From the NCBI GenBank assembly GCA_933822405.4, contig CAKOGP040001995.1, positions 1 through 11,879 of the forward strand: a DNA stretch of 11,879 nt, in the 5' to 3' direction. Source of the DNA: Cylindrotheca closterium (taxonomy: Eukaryota; Bacillariophyta; Bacillariophyceae; Bacillariales; Bacillariaceae). Below are positions 1-8,665 of this stretch, piece after piece. The notes beneath the pieces are model-generated. The model had not been told where the DNA came from. It was given only the letters and a program-made list of their open reading frames with translations, and did not search any database. Made by a program: the position numbers and the translations under genes. Numbering within the stretch: the stretch's first letter is position 1; every line of letters begins with the position of its first letter.

Positions 1-2
1 TT

Positions 3-36
3 GGTCTTCCGGGTCCCCCTATTGACCCGGAAGACC
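3..36. repeat. 13-bp perfect inverted repeat (hairpin) left of the arm
   Basis: GGTCTTCCGGGTC at 3-15 is the exact reverse complement of GACCCGGAAGACC at 24-36, with an 8-nt loop. It sits at the very edge of the window, 92 bp outside the left arm, in the 1-127 stretch that the right side lacks. It may belong to the true left end of the MULE or to host flank; the window cannot distinguish these. Confidence 0.8.
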
Positions 37-112
37 CGCTTCACACCACAACCCACCGGTCAGACTCCATGCAGACAGATCCAAGACGAACACCAAGCGG
101 AAGGCGCCAGTA

Positions 113-129
113 GGCTATCTCAGATAGCC
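113..129. repeat. 17-bp palindrome at the left duplication breakpoint
   Basis: GGCTATCT-c-AGATAGCC is a perfect odd palindrome (8-bp arms, 1-nt centre) whose last two bases overlap the first two of the left inverted-repeat arm (128-129). A short palindrome at the boundary of a large inverted duplication could have promoted fold-back or template switching. That link is inference. Confidence 0.75.
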
Positions 130-2136
130 CACCGACACTCTGCGTCTGCTCCTCATCCGTCACTCTGGGGGATATTCCAGCCGAGTGGAGCTACAAGTAA
201 ATCGCCGGCACACCTCGCGCCAGCGGTCATAGATCCTTCACCCCTTTCGTCCTTGTTGACAGGACGACTCCGACCAACCAACTGACTCGCAACATGCCTT
301 GCCTGCCTCCAATATTGTGCCAAACTCGGAAAATCAGCCCTACCAGAAATTAAGCAAGTAGAAGGCAGCTTCCTTGCCGCTGTCAGTGACTTCACCCTGT
401 TGTCACCTTGTACAACACTACCATGTCATCTGAATATTCTTCAACTATTCACCTCACACAAGAGGAACTACAACAGGATGTCCAAATATCAGTTTCTGAC
501 GCTCAAGAATGGACAGCTGAGATTCCCTTTATAGGTCTCTGTGACTATGATGACAATGAATCAGTTGACCTCTTCTTGTTTATTACAAATGGGCCCAAAT
601 TTACACAAGCACAATTCAATCCAGATCACTGGCCACCTACAAATGCAGGTAGAAAGAAGTTGCTTTTCACTTGCAGCAACTTGCTCTTGAGTATGGTACC
701 GATTTCAATGTAGATAGCTACAATGGCACACTAAGATGTGCTCGCAACCGCAAGTATGCCAATAAAGAAAAAAATAAGGATGAATATGATGCGCAAGGTG
801 TTTGTTTTGGCCCTTGCCATAAGTCGCACCATCATGATCGCAAAAGAAATCGTGTAAATGGACAAACCAAACCCCGAGCTACCCAAACAGCCAAGGACAC
901 TACTGGAAACTGTCTATGCAACTGTCGCCTATCTTTGAAATTCTCTAGGAATGAAGAGTTCATCTACCTTGCATGTAAGGGAGAGAAGATCCACAAATAC
1001 CACCCCAAAGCCCCCGGTCCATTGCCTTTGAAGGCAAACAATCTAACTGACGAGCAAAAACAGCAGCTCCTGGCTCAGCAGAGGGCAGCAGTTGCCAACC
1101 CCCAATCTCGCAAAATCTTACTTGAGCTTAAGCAGGGGTACATTTCAAAATCTGCCTATCGAACTGTAATGATAACTGCACCGGACTACATAGCCGCAAA
1201 AGCTGTTGCTGGTGCAAACTCCTCTGCCGCTGAGTTTATAGGCTGGTTGAGAGCTCAAGCCGCAAATCCTGAAACAAATCTGTCGTATATGGTACTCTCC
1301 TATGCCCTGACGTCTAAGAATTGTTGTGTTGTTAGAAGGTATATCCAAAATCCAAAGGGTTGGAGGTCCAACAGCAATCCTCCCTCTAATCCCGAGACTG
1401 TCATGAACAACCTGACATACAGGGATGAACTTCTACTACCGATTGAAATCCAGGAACCCTTGGCAAGCTCTCGCAAATCAACCCCTACTCCTCCCATTGG
1501 TAAGGGTGGACTAGTAGCAAAAAACAACCTTTGCCAAGCTGCTATAGATCGTGTTGCACTACCAATGTGGCAGGACTATTGTGCATCTGTTGGTGTTGAA
1601 GACCATTTGCAAAATACCAAAGCCACCCGAGAGAAAAAAAGAAGCAATTTTTTGTCGTGCAGCAAATGAAGTTGACAACCAAACCATTAGGAACAGTTTG
1701 GCCTACACCTCTGGCGATGGCAAAGAATCTTGCGATGAGGATACAGGTAGTAGCCATATGGATTGTAATGCAGCTCAGGGAAAGGTCGGAATTGCTGATA
1801 AACTATGTGCCAAGCCTGCCCCCATTGTTCCCAAAGGCTTATACTCTATTGCAAATGTATCCATTGCAAACCAGACCAATGACAATTTTGCACAATCTGT
1901 GGAAGTTGAATCAACTCTCAAGGGGGTCGCACCAATGGTTGAGCTTGTTGAGCAAGCAGAAACGCATCTCCTTGCATCTAGTGACACAATTATGTCACCC
2001 ACTAAAGTTATGCTTGGAGGTGCATGGATGACAGAAGCAGAGAAACGTCACTTTTTCCGCTTCCCTGAGGTTTTGTTCATTGACGCTACACACAAGTCAA
2101 ACAACAAAGGCCGGCCTCTTCTCCTTGTCTGTGGTA
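128..2136 (+). repeat. Left arm of 2-kb inverted repeat
   Basis: The reverse complement of this arm occurs at 3832-5840. I compared the outer end, the inner end and about 60 bp near 1141-1200 base by base with no mismatch. Identical translations in several overlapping frames over 153-2136 imply identity of, or very close to, 100 percent. The outer boundary is sharp: c128 pairs with g5840, but g127 and t5841 do not pair. The inner boundary is equally sharp at a2136/t3832. The arm holds the 5' leader and the N-terminal half of the transposase pseudogene, up to just past the first catalytic Asp. Confidence 0.97.
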
Positions 2137-3871
2137 GAGATAGTGGTGGTAAGGCGTTTGTCATCCTTCAGATGTTCATGCCCAACAAGACCAAGGCCTT
2201 CTATTGGTGGGTATTCCTTGAGGTCTCACCGGCCATGCTTGGTGTAGCACACCTGAAACGAGTCAATCTCATATTGACTGATGGAAATGCCAACAAGTAC
2301 AATGCTCTTGATCAAGGAATCTTTCATTATTTTAAGAATGCCATTCGTTGGAGATGTGGTCATCATCTAATAGAAAAAACCCATCAAATCACACGGTCCT
2401 TCTGATGGAGAATTGGAAAACCAATGTAATGGGCGGGCGATCATACTGGAGATGAAGCGATGGGTACGGTCATGGGTTGATGGGAGTTCATGTGGCACAA
2501 AAGAACAATTTGAGTTTTCAAAGCAACTGTGTTGCAGGAACTACAGGAAAACAAGGCAGTACTTTGCAATCTTGGAGAAGAAGCTGCACAAAAATTGAAC
2601 TACTGGATCAACAATCATATCCTTACTCTTCATGACGAGCAGTTTGCATTCTATGTGAAGCAAAACAGACACTGTTTACATGAGTACTGCACCAACGCAA
2701 CTGAAGGAATGAACTATGCCGTGAAGCATAGTTCCATGGCCGCAAAGCCACATCATAACTTGAAAGCAGCCGCTTCAAATATGCATAGTCACAAGGAAAT
2801 GAAATATAGGGACCGGGAGTAGGAGCAGTACCGACTTGCTATGTCTACCCCCTTGTACATTAGTGACAAGTCCGGTACTCACAACGTTGATTGCTTGAAT
2901 GAGCTAGTGCCTATCGCATGATTGTGCAGTTGTCGCGCAAAACTTTTGTGGCTATCCGAGCTTTGTCACCAAAGTTGACAACACCCCAAGGTTGTCCTTC
3001 CGAGTTCATTGGCCGTCTACAATTCCGTCAGGCACATAGAGTTGAAGTTCAAGTACATTCTTACGACTGCTCCAAGTTGGTTTTGGTTTGTTCCTGTGGA
3101 TTTGGTCACCAGTATGGCATCCCCTGCCGCCATTTATTGGCAATTGAAAAAAATTATGACATCAATGATGTGGCTTGTTGATGGCAATGCGACTATGGCT
3201 TTAATGCACACAAGAAGGGTTCCAAAGATCTAACAACCAAGTTCATGCGACTTCAAAGTATGGAACATTTTGGTATTGTTGTGAAAACACCTTTGCTTAC
3301 AGGCATGATAGACAGCAGTGAAGGAAACAGCACTTATCCACGTGTGATTACACATGAAAATTTGGAGCTTACCCTAGACGGTGTGATGGCAATCTACAAC
3401 TGTCCCATTCCTGAGTGCTGGAACTACAGGCGGCATCAGTATCCCAATCAGGCAAGGATGATGAACAATTTTGTCCAAGCATTGTCTCTGTCGCAGGAGC
3501 TGGGGAAAATGGATTCAGAGAGCGATTTTGATGCCACCTTCAAGAGCCAGGACATGGAATCCCCAAATAATGTATATGAAAATGATGGTAGTATGCAGAA
3601 CGCTAGTGGCAAGCCAATCTTTGCCTTTGACGTGGAAGGCGTACTAAGGAGTCAGCCCAAACATCGCTCTTCACAACTGCAAAATGCCATTCTGCAAAAA
3701 GCAAAAGATATTATGCGTCTTGCTATAAACCAGAGACACATTGATGCTACCATAGGCGTGATGACTGAGTTCGAAAGATGGCTGGTACACGACACTGCGT
3801 CCTCAGTGACATTGAGCCAAAAGCGTGCTCATACCACAGACAAGGAGAAGAGGCCGGCCTTTGTTGTTTGA
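423..3871 (+). pseudogene. MULE transposase pseudogene (zinc finger - DDE - SWIM), left copy
   Basis: Recognisable as a Mutator-like transposase, which cuts and pastes DNA between terminal inverted repeats in the nucleus. The most likely start is the ATG at 423. Domains in order: a C-x-C-x-C ... HKYH zinc finger of FAR1/WRKY-GCM1 type (911-1003); a MULE catalytic core with FIDATH (Asp codon 2082), LTDGN (Asp codon 2280), a CGHH form of the CxxH motif (about 2355-2366) and NATEG (Glu codon 2703); and a SWIM finger CSC...CRH (3089-3133). The reading frame is broken. It shifts near 650-658, 1630-1653, 2395-2404, 2520-2535 and 2905-2915, and has in-frame stops at 2820-2822 (TAG) and 3179-3181 (TGA). 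Beyond 3831 the frame runs 40 nt into the inverted arm, so the natural C-terminus is lost. No candidate intron restores the first shift. Family assignment is firm; the copy is almost certainly non-functional. Confidence 0.9.
2137..3831 (+). other. Unique spacer (loop) between inverted arms
   Basis: This 1695-bp single-copy stretch holds the C-terminal two thirds of the transposase pseudogene: the second Asp, CxxH and Glu of the catalytic core, the SWIM finger and a long Ser/Asp/Met-rich tail. In an RNA spanning both arms it would form the loop. Most of the frameshifts and both nonsense codons lie here, whereas each arm carries only two frameshifts. Confidence 0.9.
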
Positions 3872-5545
3872 CTTGTGTGTAGCGTCAATGAACAAAACCT
3901 CAGGGAAGCGGAAAAAGTGACGTTTCTCTGCTTCTGTCATCCATGCACCTCCAAGCATAACTTTAGTGGGTGACATAATTGTGTCACTAGATGCAAGGAG
4001 ATGCGTTTCTGCTTGCTCAACAAGCTCAACCATTGGTGCGACCCCCTTGAGAGTTGATTCAACTTCCACAGATTGTGCAAAATTGTCATTGGTCTGGTTT
4101 GCAATGGATACATTTGCAATAGAGTATAAGCCTTTGGGAACAATGGGGGCAGGCTTGGCACATAGTTTATCAGCAATTCCGACCTTTCCCTGAGCTGCAT
4201 TACAATCCATATGGCTACTACCTGTATCCTCATCGCAAGATTCTTTGCCATCGCCAGAGGTGTAGGCCAAACTGTTCCTAATGGTTTGGTTGTCAACTTC
4301 ATTTGCTGCACGACAAAAAATTGCTTCTTTTTTTCTCTCGGGTGGCTTTGGTATTTTGCAAATGGTCTTCAACACCAACAGATGCACAATAGTCCTGCCA
4401 CATTGGTAGTGCAACACGATCTATAGCAGCTTGGCAAAGGTTGTTTTTTGCTACTAGTCCACCCTTACCAATGGGAGGAGTAGGGGTTGATTTGCGAGAG
4501 CTTGCCAAGGGTTCCTGGATTTCAATCGGTAGTAGAAGTTCATCCCTGTATGTCAGGTTGTTCATGACAGTCTCGGGATTAGAGGGAGGATTGCTGTTGG
4601 ACCTCCAACCCTTTGGATTTTGGATATACCTTCTAACAACACAACAATTCTTAGACGTCAGGGCATAGGAGAGTACCATATACGACAGATTTGTTTCAGG
4701 ATTTGCGGCTTGAGCTCTCAACCAGCCTATAAACTCAGCGGCAGAGGAGTTTGCACCAGCAACAGCTTTTGCGGCTATGTAGTCCGGTGCAGTTATCATT
4801 ACAGTTCGATAGGCAGATTTTGAAATGTACCCCTGCTTAAGCTCAAGTAAGATTTTGCGAGATTGGGGGTTGGCAACTGCTGCCCTCTGCTGAGCCAGGA
4901 GCTGCTGTTTTTGCTCGTCAGTTAGATTGTTTGCCTTCAAAGGCAATGGACCGGGGGCTTTGGGGTGGTATTTGTGGATCTTCTCTCCCTTACATGCAAG
5001 GTAGATGAACTCTTCATTCCTAGAGAATTTCAAAGATAGGCGACAGTTGCATAGACAGTTTCCAGTAGTGTCCTTGGCTGTTTGGGTAGCTCGGGGTTTG
5101 GTTTGTCCATTTACACGATTTCTTTTGCGATCATGATGGTGCGACTTATGGCAAGGGCCAAAACAAACACCTTGCGCATCATATTCATCCTTATTTTTTT
5201 CTTTATTGGCATACTTGCGGTTGCGAGCACATCTTAGTGTGCCATTGTAGCTATCTACATTGAAATCGGTACCATACTCAAGAGCAAGTTGCTGCAAGTG
5301 AAAAGCAACTTCTTTCTACCTGCATTTGTAGGTGGCCAGTGATCTGGATTGAATTGTGCTTGTGTAAATTTGGGCCCATTTGTAATAAACAAGAAGAGGT
5401 CAACTGATTCATTGTCATCATAGTCACAGAGACCTATAAAGGGAATCTCAGCTGTCCATTCTTGAGCGTCAGAAACTGATATTTGGACATCCTGTTGTAG
5501 TTCCTCTTGTGTGAGGTGAATAGTTGAAGAATATTCAGATGACAT
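3832..5545 (-). pseudogene. 5' fragment of the same MULE transposase, inverted copy
   Basis: This minus-strand copy starts at the ATG whose first base is 5545 and matches the left copy residue for residue. It includes the frameshifts that correspond to 650-658 and 1630-1653 on the left. It contains the zinc finger and the first catalytic Asp (FIDATH), then stops matching after the Leu-Val-Cys-Gly that follows. The second Asp, the Glu and the SWIM finger are absent, so this copy can never have encoded a working transposase. The shared lesions show that the duplication is younger than those mutations, or that both arms come from one template molecule. Confidence 0.9.
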
Positions 5546-5840
5546 GGTAGTGTTGTACAAGGTGACAACAGGGTGAAGTCACTGACAGCGGCAAGGAAGC
5601 TGCCTTCTACTTGCTTAATTTCTGGTAGGGCTGATTTTCCGAGTTTGGCACAATATTGGAGGCAGGCAAGGCATGTTGCGAGTCAGTTGGTTGGTCGGAG
5701 TCGTCCTGTCAACAAGGACGAAAGGGGTGAAGGATCTATGACCGCTGGCGCGAGGTGTGCCGGCGATTTACTTGTAGCTCCACTCGGCTGGAATATCCCC
5801 CAGAGTGACGGATGAGGAGCAGACGCAGAGTGTCGGTGGG
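3832..5840 (-). repeat. Right arm of 2-kb inverted repeat
   Basis: This is the reverse complement of 128-2136. Beyond 5840 the sequence (taacaatcaa...) has no counterpart on the left; it runs straight into the 3' flank of the minus-strand NTPase gene. The inner junction at 3831/3832 fuses the 3' part of the transposase pseudogene to antisense 5' sequence. I saw no clear microhomology at either junction. Confidence 0.97.
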
Positions 5841-5977
5841 TAACAATCAAAAAACTATTTAATTCCTCTTGTTGGCACTTGCAACATAATAATCATTTCT
5901 CCCCTAGTTGATAGATCTTTCCACAACTCAGCTTTTCCTACAACTCTACAGGACCATGATTCTCTCCATTATTTCAA
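5841..5977 (-). other. Short 3' flank of the NTPase gene abutting the inverted repeat
   Basis: These 137 bp separate the stop codon of the minus-strand gene from the right arm. They are AT-rich and I see no canonical AATAAA on the minus strand. Either cleavage uses a non-canonical signal here, or the original 3' UTR was cut by the rearrangement and transcripts run on into the arm. Confidence 0.5.
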
Positions 5978-8665
5978 CTATGTACTCCCTCTACTTTCAT
6001 CGGGAGCCGTTGCTCCTCCAAAATCATCTTCATCAATTGAAATGTTGGCATATCCTTCCCTTATCTCTTCAAACAGCAATTGGGATAGGCCATCATCTTC
6101 ATTCTTTTTTCGGAGCAAGCAGTCAAAACTATGATCCGCCCCAAGTGCAAGCTCTGCATGCGACACCATGACTTCCGACTCCTGCCCACCACCACAAGTT
6201 GAGCACAAAGCAAGATTGGTTGCTCCAAAGCGATCCTCCTTCGGTACCACAACTGTTACGGTAAAAATTTGGCCATGACCGAAACTATTTCCTGATTTTG
6301 TTTTTTTTCTAGTTTTTTTTTCCGATGTGTTGTCGAGGCCAATGAGCAACAGTAGACATACTCCAGTCTGAATGCCTGCGTCAGTAAACAATTTTTGCAT
6401 TGCCTTGATTGCAGCTTTACGTTCATACGGCCAAAATTCCGCTTTGTTTTTCACGCTCACCAACATGGGACAGTAATGCAGCGTCCCATTCACAGTGTAT
6501 TGCACTGGTACCATTATGTCGTACGCTGCACATGCAAAATACATGTACGATCCTCTTCCACCAAGGTACCAATGCTTGAGAAGCCCACTATCCTGCATTT
6601 CTTTCAAACTATAGCGTAGGTAGTTCTGACAAACTTGGATGAAGTTGACACTTGCCTTTGCTTCCCCAAGGTTGAGGGTAGTGTTCAAATCAGCATGTTG
6701 CAATCTTGCAATCCATTTCTCTAATGGAACAGAAAGCTGAGTGAGATCTGTCGATTGCTCAAACCTCAACTCATCTCCGCAAGCCAGCATATAAAAGGCA
6801 GCTGCAACCTCGCCAACATCTCCCTTTGCAGGACGACACAATGCAGAGGAGAATATTTTGATGGCCTTCTCCGACCAAACCGAAGCAGGTTCACTGCACT
6901 CTGTGGGAATCCCATCATCAATCCCAAATCGATTACAGCCCTCAATCATCTGGGTCATTGCAAGCCATGCGCAAACCGGATCAGGAAGAAATGCAATCCC
7001 GGCTACTGCGGTTTGGTCTGGCGAAAAGTGAGTCAGATGTGCGTATCCGGAAGCCACTAGTTCTGATGCAAAATCAAACGACACTTGACCCATTTGCAGT
7101 CGCGTTGCCAAAAGCGAATAATACTTCTGCAGTGACAGCTCCTGGTCCGCACCCCTCATTCGCAGCAAGATATTGCCAAGTGAAGTCTTCAACTGTCCTT
7201 TCAGATACAATCGTCCGAATAAGGGCCGTCCATATTGGATGGCAACATCAAGTTCTGTAATTGTCTCCTCGTTTCTTTTTTGCAAAGGGGTTTTATGAGT
7301 ACCACCTACTGTTCCAAATTTGTATCCATCAGTGCGTGACACAAGACCTGTCGTCGTAAGTTGATAAAAGGGAGGATACAGCTTATCACCACCAAGGTAC
7401 ACGACGTTTGCATCCCGGGAAGTAGTTGATGGTTTTGGTTCCGCATAGTAGTTTGCCAATCTGGTAGTGGTCCCGGCGAACACGCAAACCACGTTTACAT
7501 TGCCTGGTTTGTTCGGCCATCGGAGCCACCATCGTACCGATCGGAAATGCCACCCATCACTGTTGCTCGTCAGGTGCTGGGATTCATCAAAGAGCAATAC
7601 AACCTTCTTCTTTTCTGTATCGGCAAACCTGTTTAATCGATTCCAAAGCTTCGTTAGACCATTTTGATCCGATTGGATTTCCCTTATATCCAAAATCTGG
7701 GAAAATATGCTTTCGGCTGATGCAATTTTGGCCTCATTTCCATCCGTACAAAGAATGAGTTCCACATGGACGTCTGCTTTGTCCATCGTCATTAAGTTTT
7801 TATATTCGTGCATCAACTTGGTCTTGCCGGTTCCACTGGATTGTATTAGTGGAAAGTAAGGAGCCATATACTCTTTTGAATGGATATTCTTCCACTCAAA
7901 GAGTTTGTCCAGCCGAGCCGCGAATGCCTTCAAGTCTCGTTTGTACACCATCTTGCTATCTCTGATGTCGTAGTCAATGTCTGTCACACGCTGTGATGCA
8001 GCTGCTGCGGTCTTAGAGATGGACGGTCTACTTTCCCCTGTCTTCAAGAAATGAGCCAAGTCGATCGTAAGACGCATTTGAGTCGGTTTGAAATAATCTT
8101 CGTCTACTTTCAAAGCCTCAATTAATTGAGATTTAGAGGTCTTCTTCTCAATATCAGTTACATCATCCTTGAACCATTCGTCTTCATTTGCCATGTAGTC
8201 TCCAAGTGTTTTTTCATCATCTGGTGGTACAATGTCGGTTGTCTCTTGGCTGTTCCGACTGCTTTTAGTGCCTCCCGTGTCATCGTCATCCTTTGGATCA
8301 GTGCGTTGGATTGGTTTCCTGTTGCCTTTGTAGTTCTTGTTTGAGTCATCATTTTGTAGCTTACCGAGGCCGTCTTTGGCATTGCTATCATCCTCATTCT
8401 TAGCATTCTGAGGAGCTGCCATGTGCCGTTGCATGACAACATTGCCTTTGCCGTTTTTGCATTTGGAGAAACGTGAAAAAAGTGAATCATCGGATGAGAT
8501 TATTCTCAAACCACGCCGCGACGTCCAACAATAACGCTGATGATGATGATGATGATGATGCTGCTTATTTTGACTGCTGCTGCCAATGGTGAAACCGTTT
8601 ACTACATCTTTTGATATGAGCAAGAGAGCTATTACTCCTTTGAAGACGAGACAGCGCTGAGTCAT
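5978..8665 (-). CDS. Crinkler/RHS-like P-loop NTPase with C-terminal REase-like nuclease domain
   Basis: Intact 895-residue single-exon protein; ATG at 8665, TAG stop at 5978-5980. Residues 1-24 form a hydrophobic signal-like segment (LVFKGVIALLLI) followed by Phe-25, then a His7 tract (36-42) and an Asp/Asn/Lys-rich linker to about 175. The NTPase domain shows Walker A QSSGTGKT (275-282), Walker B VVLLFDE (355-361) and a sensor-like VFAGTTTR strand (395-402). The C-terminal region has GDVGE (615-619), YDIMVPV (Asp-716) and MLVSVKN (Lys-739), matching the E...D...xK order of PD-(D/E)xK nucleases. Established knowledge: the Crinkler-RHS class combines exactly a P-loop NTPase and a REase-fold domain, and occurs in oomycetes, fungi and protists as effectors or transposon-derived proteins. 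Inferred role: ATP-dependent, nucleic-acid-directed enzyme. It lacks the usual oomycete LxLFLAK leader. A plain AAA+/STAND ATPase with a degenerate nuclease domain is the main alternative. Confidence 0.8.
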   Translation of the reverse strand: MTQRCLVFKGVIALLLISKDVVNGFTIGSSSQNKQHHHHHHHQRYCWTSRRGLRIISSDDSLFSRFSKCKNGKGNVVMQRHMAAPQNAKNEDDSNAKDGLGKLQNDDSNKNYKGNRKPIQRTDPKDDDDTGGTKSSRNSQETTDIVPPDDEKTLGDYMANEDEWFKDDVTDIEKKTSKSQLIEALKVDEDYFKPTQMRLTIDLAHFLKTGESRPSISKTAAAASQRVTDIDYDIRDSKMVYKRDLKAFAARLDKLFEWKNIHSKEYMAPYFPLIQSSGTGKTKLMHEYKNLMTMDKADVHVELILCTDGNEAKIASAESIFSQILDIREIQSDQNGLTKLWNRLNRFADTEKKKVVLLFDESQHLTSNSDGWHFRSVRWWLRWPNKPGNVNVVCVFAGTTTRLANYYAEPKPSTTSRDANVVYLGGDKLYPPFYQLTTTGLVSRTDGYKFGTVGGTHKTPLQKRNEETITELDVAIQYGRPLFGRLYLKGQLKTSLGNILLRMRGADQELSLQKYYSLLATRLQMGQVSFDFASELVASGYAHLTHFSPDQTAVAGIAFLPDPVCAWLAMTQMIEGCNRFGIDDGIPTECSEPASVWSEKAIKIFSSALCRPAKGDVGEVAAAFYMLACGDELRFEQSTDLTQLSVPLEKWIARLQHADLNTTLNLGEAKASVNFIQVCQNYLRYSLKEMQDSGLLKHWYLGGRGSYMYFACAAYDIMVPVQYTVNGTLHYCPMLVSVKNKAEFWPYERKAAIKAMQKLFTDAGIQTGVCLLLLIGLDNTSEKKTRKKTKSGNSFGHGQIFTVTVVVPKEDRFGATNLALCSTCGGGQESEVMVSHAELALGADHSFDCLLRKKNEDDGLSQLLFEEIREGYANISIDEDDFGGATAPDESRGST
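8538..8560. repeat. Trinucleotide microsatellite (TGA)7 encoding poly-His
   Basis: Seven TGA units plus TG on the plus strand read as seven CAT codons on the minus strand, giving the His7 tract (residues 36-42) of the NTPase-nuclease protein between flanking Gln residues. Such coding microsatellites change length readily; here length changes would stay in frame. Confidence 0.95.

Larger units (their letters stand above)
128..5840. mobile_element. Inverted-duplicated, defective Mutator-like (MULE) element
   Basis: The segment is two 2009-bp inverted arms (128-2136 and 3832-5840) around a 1695-bp unique spacer. Every arm coordinate x on the left pairs with 5968-x on the right, so there are no indels. 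Left arm plus spacer carry a near-complete MULE transposase pseudogene; the right arm repeats only its 5' part in the opposite direction. The arms are far longer than ordinary MULE terminal repeats and include coding sequence, so this is a partial inverted duplication rather than simple TIRs. I compared the bases outside both arms and found no target-site duplication, so the true transposon ends are not defined. The transposase is broken, so the element could move only if an active relative supplied the enzyme and if real termini exist. Confidence 0.85.

Noticed and set aside
1..285. Open frame at the left edge
   Set aside because: It is Pro/Ser/Arg-rich with no recognisable features. It begins with a non-ATG codon at the window edge and crosses the arm boundary; the rest is the leader of the transposase pseudogene.
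649..676. GT...AG stretch of 28 nt that might be a mini-intron in the transposase
   Set aside because: Removing 28 nt moves the reading frame to the wrong phase (an in-frame TGA follows), whereas a single-base change near 650-658 joins the two homologous frames cleanly.
1145..2002. Opposite-strand open frames of 67-75 codons in the left arm and their mirror copies in the right arm
   Set aside because: They are antisense shadows of the transposase coding frame, with no domain or independent support.
128..5840. LTR retrotransposon, Helitron or virus-derived element
   Set aside because: The repeats are inverted rather than direct, the only enzyme motifs are MULE DDE plus SWIM, and no reverse transcriptase, integrase, Rep/helicase or capsid motif is visible.
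118..5850. Target-site duplication flanking the inverted element
   Set aside because: The bases outside the arms (atctcagatag on the left, taacaatcaaa on the right) do not match at 8-11 bp or at small offsets.
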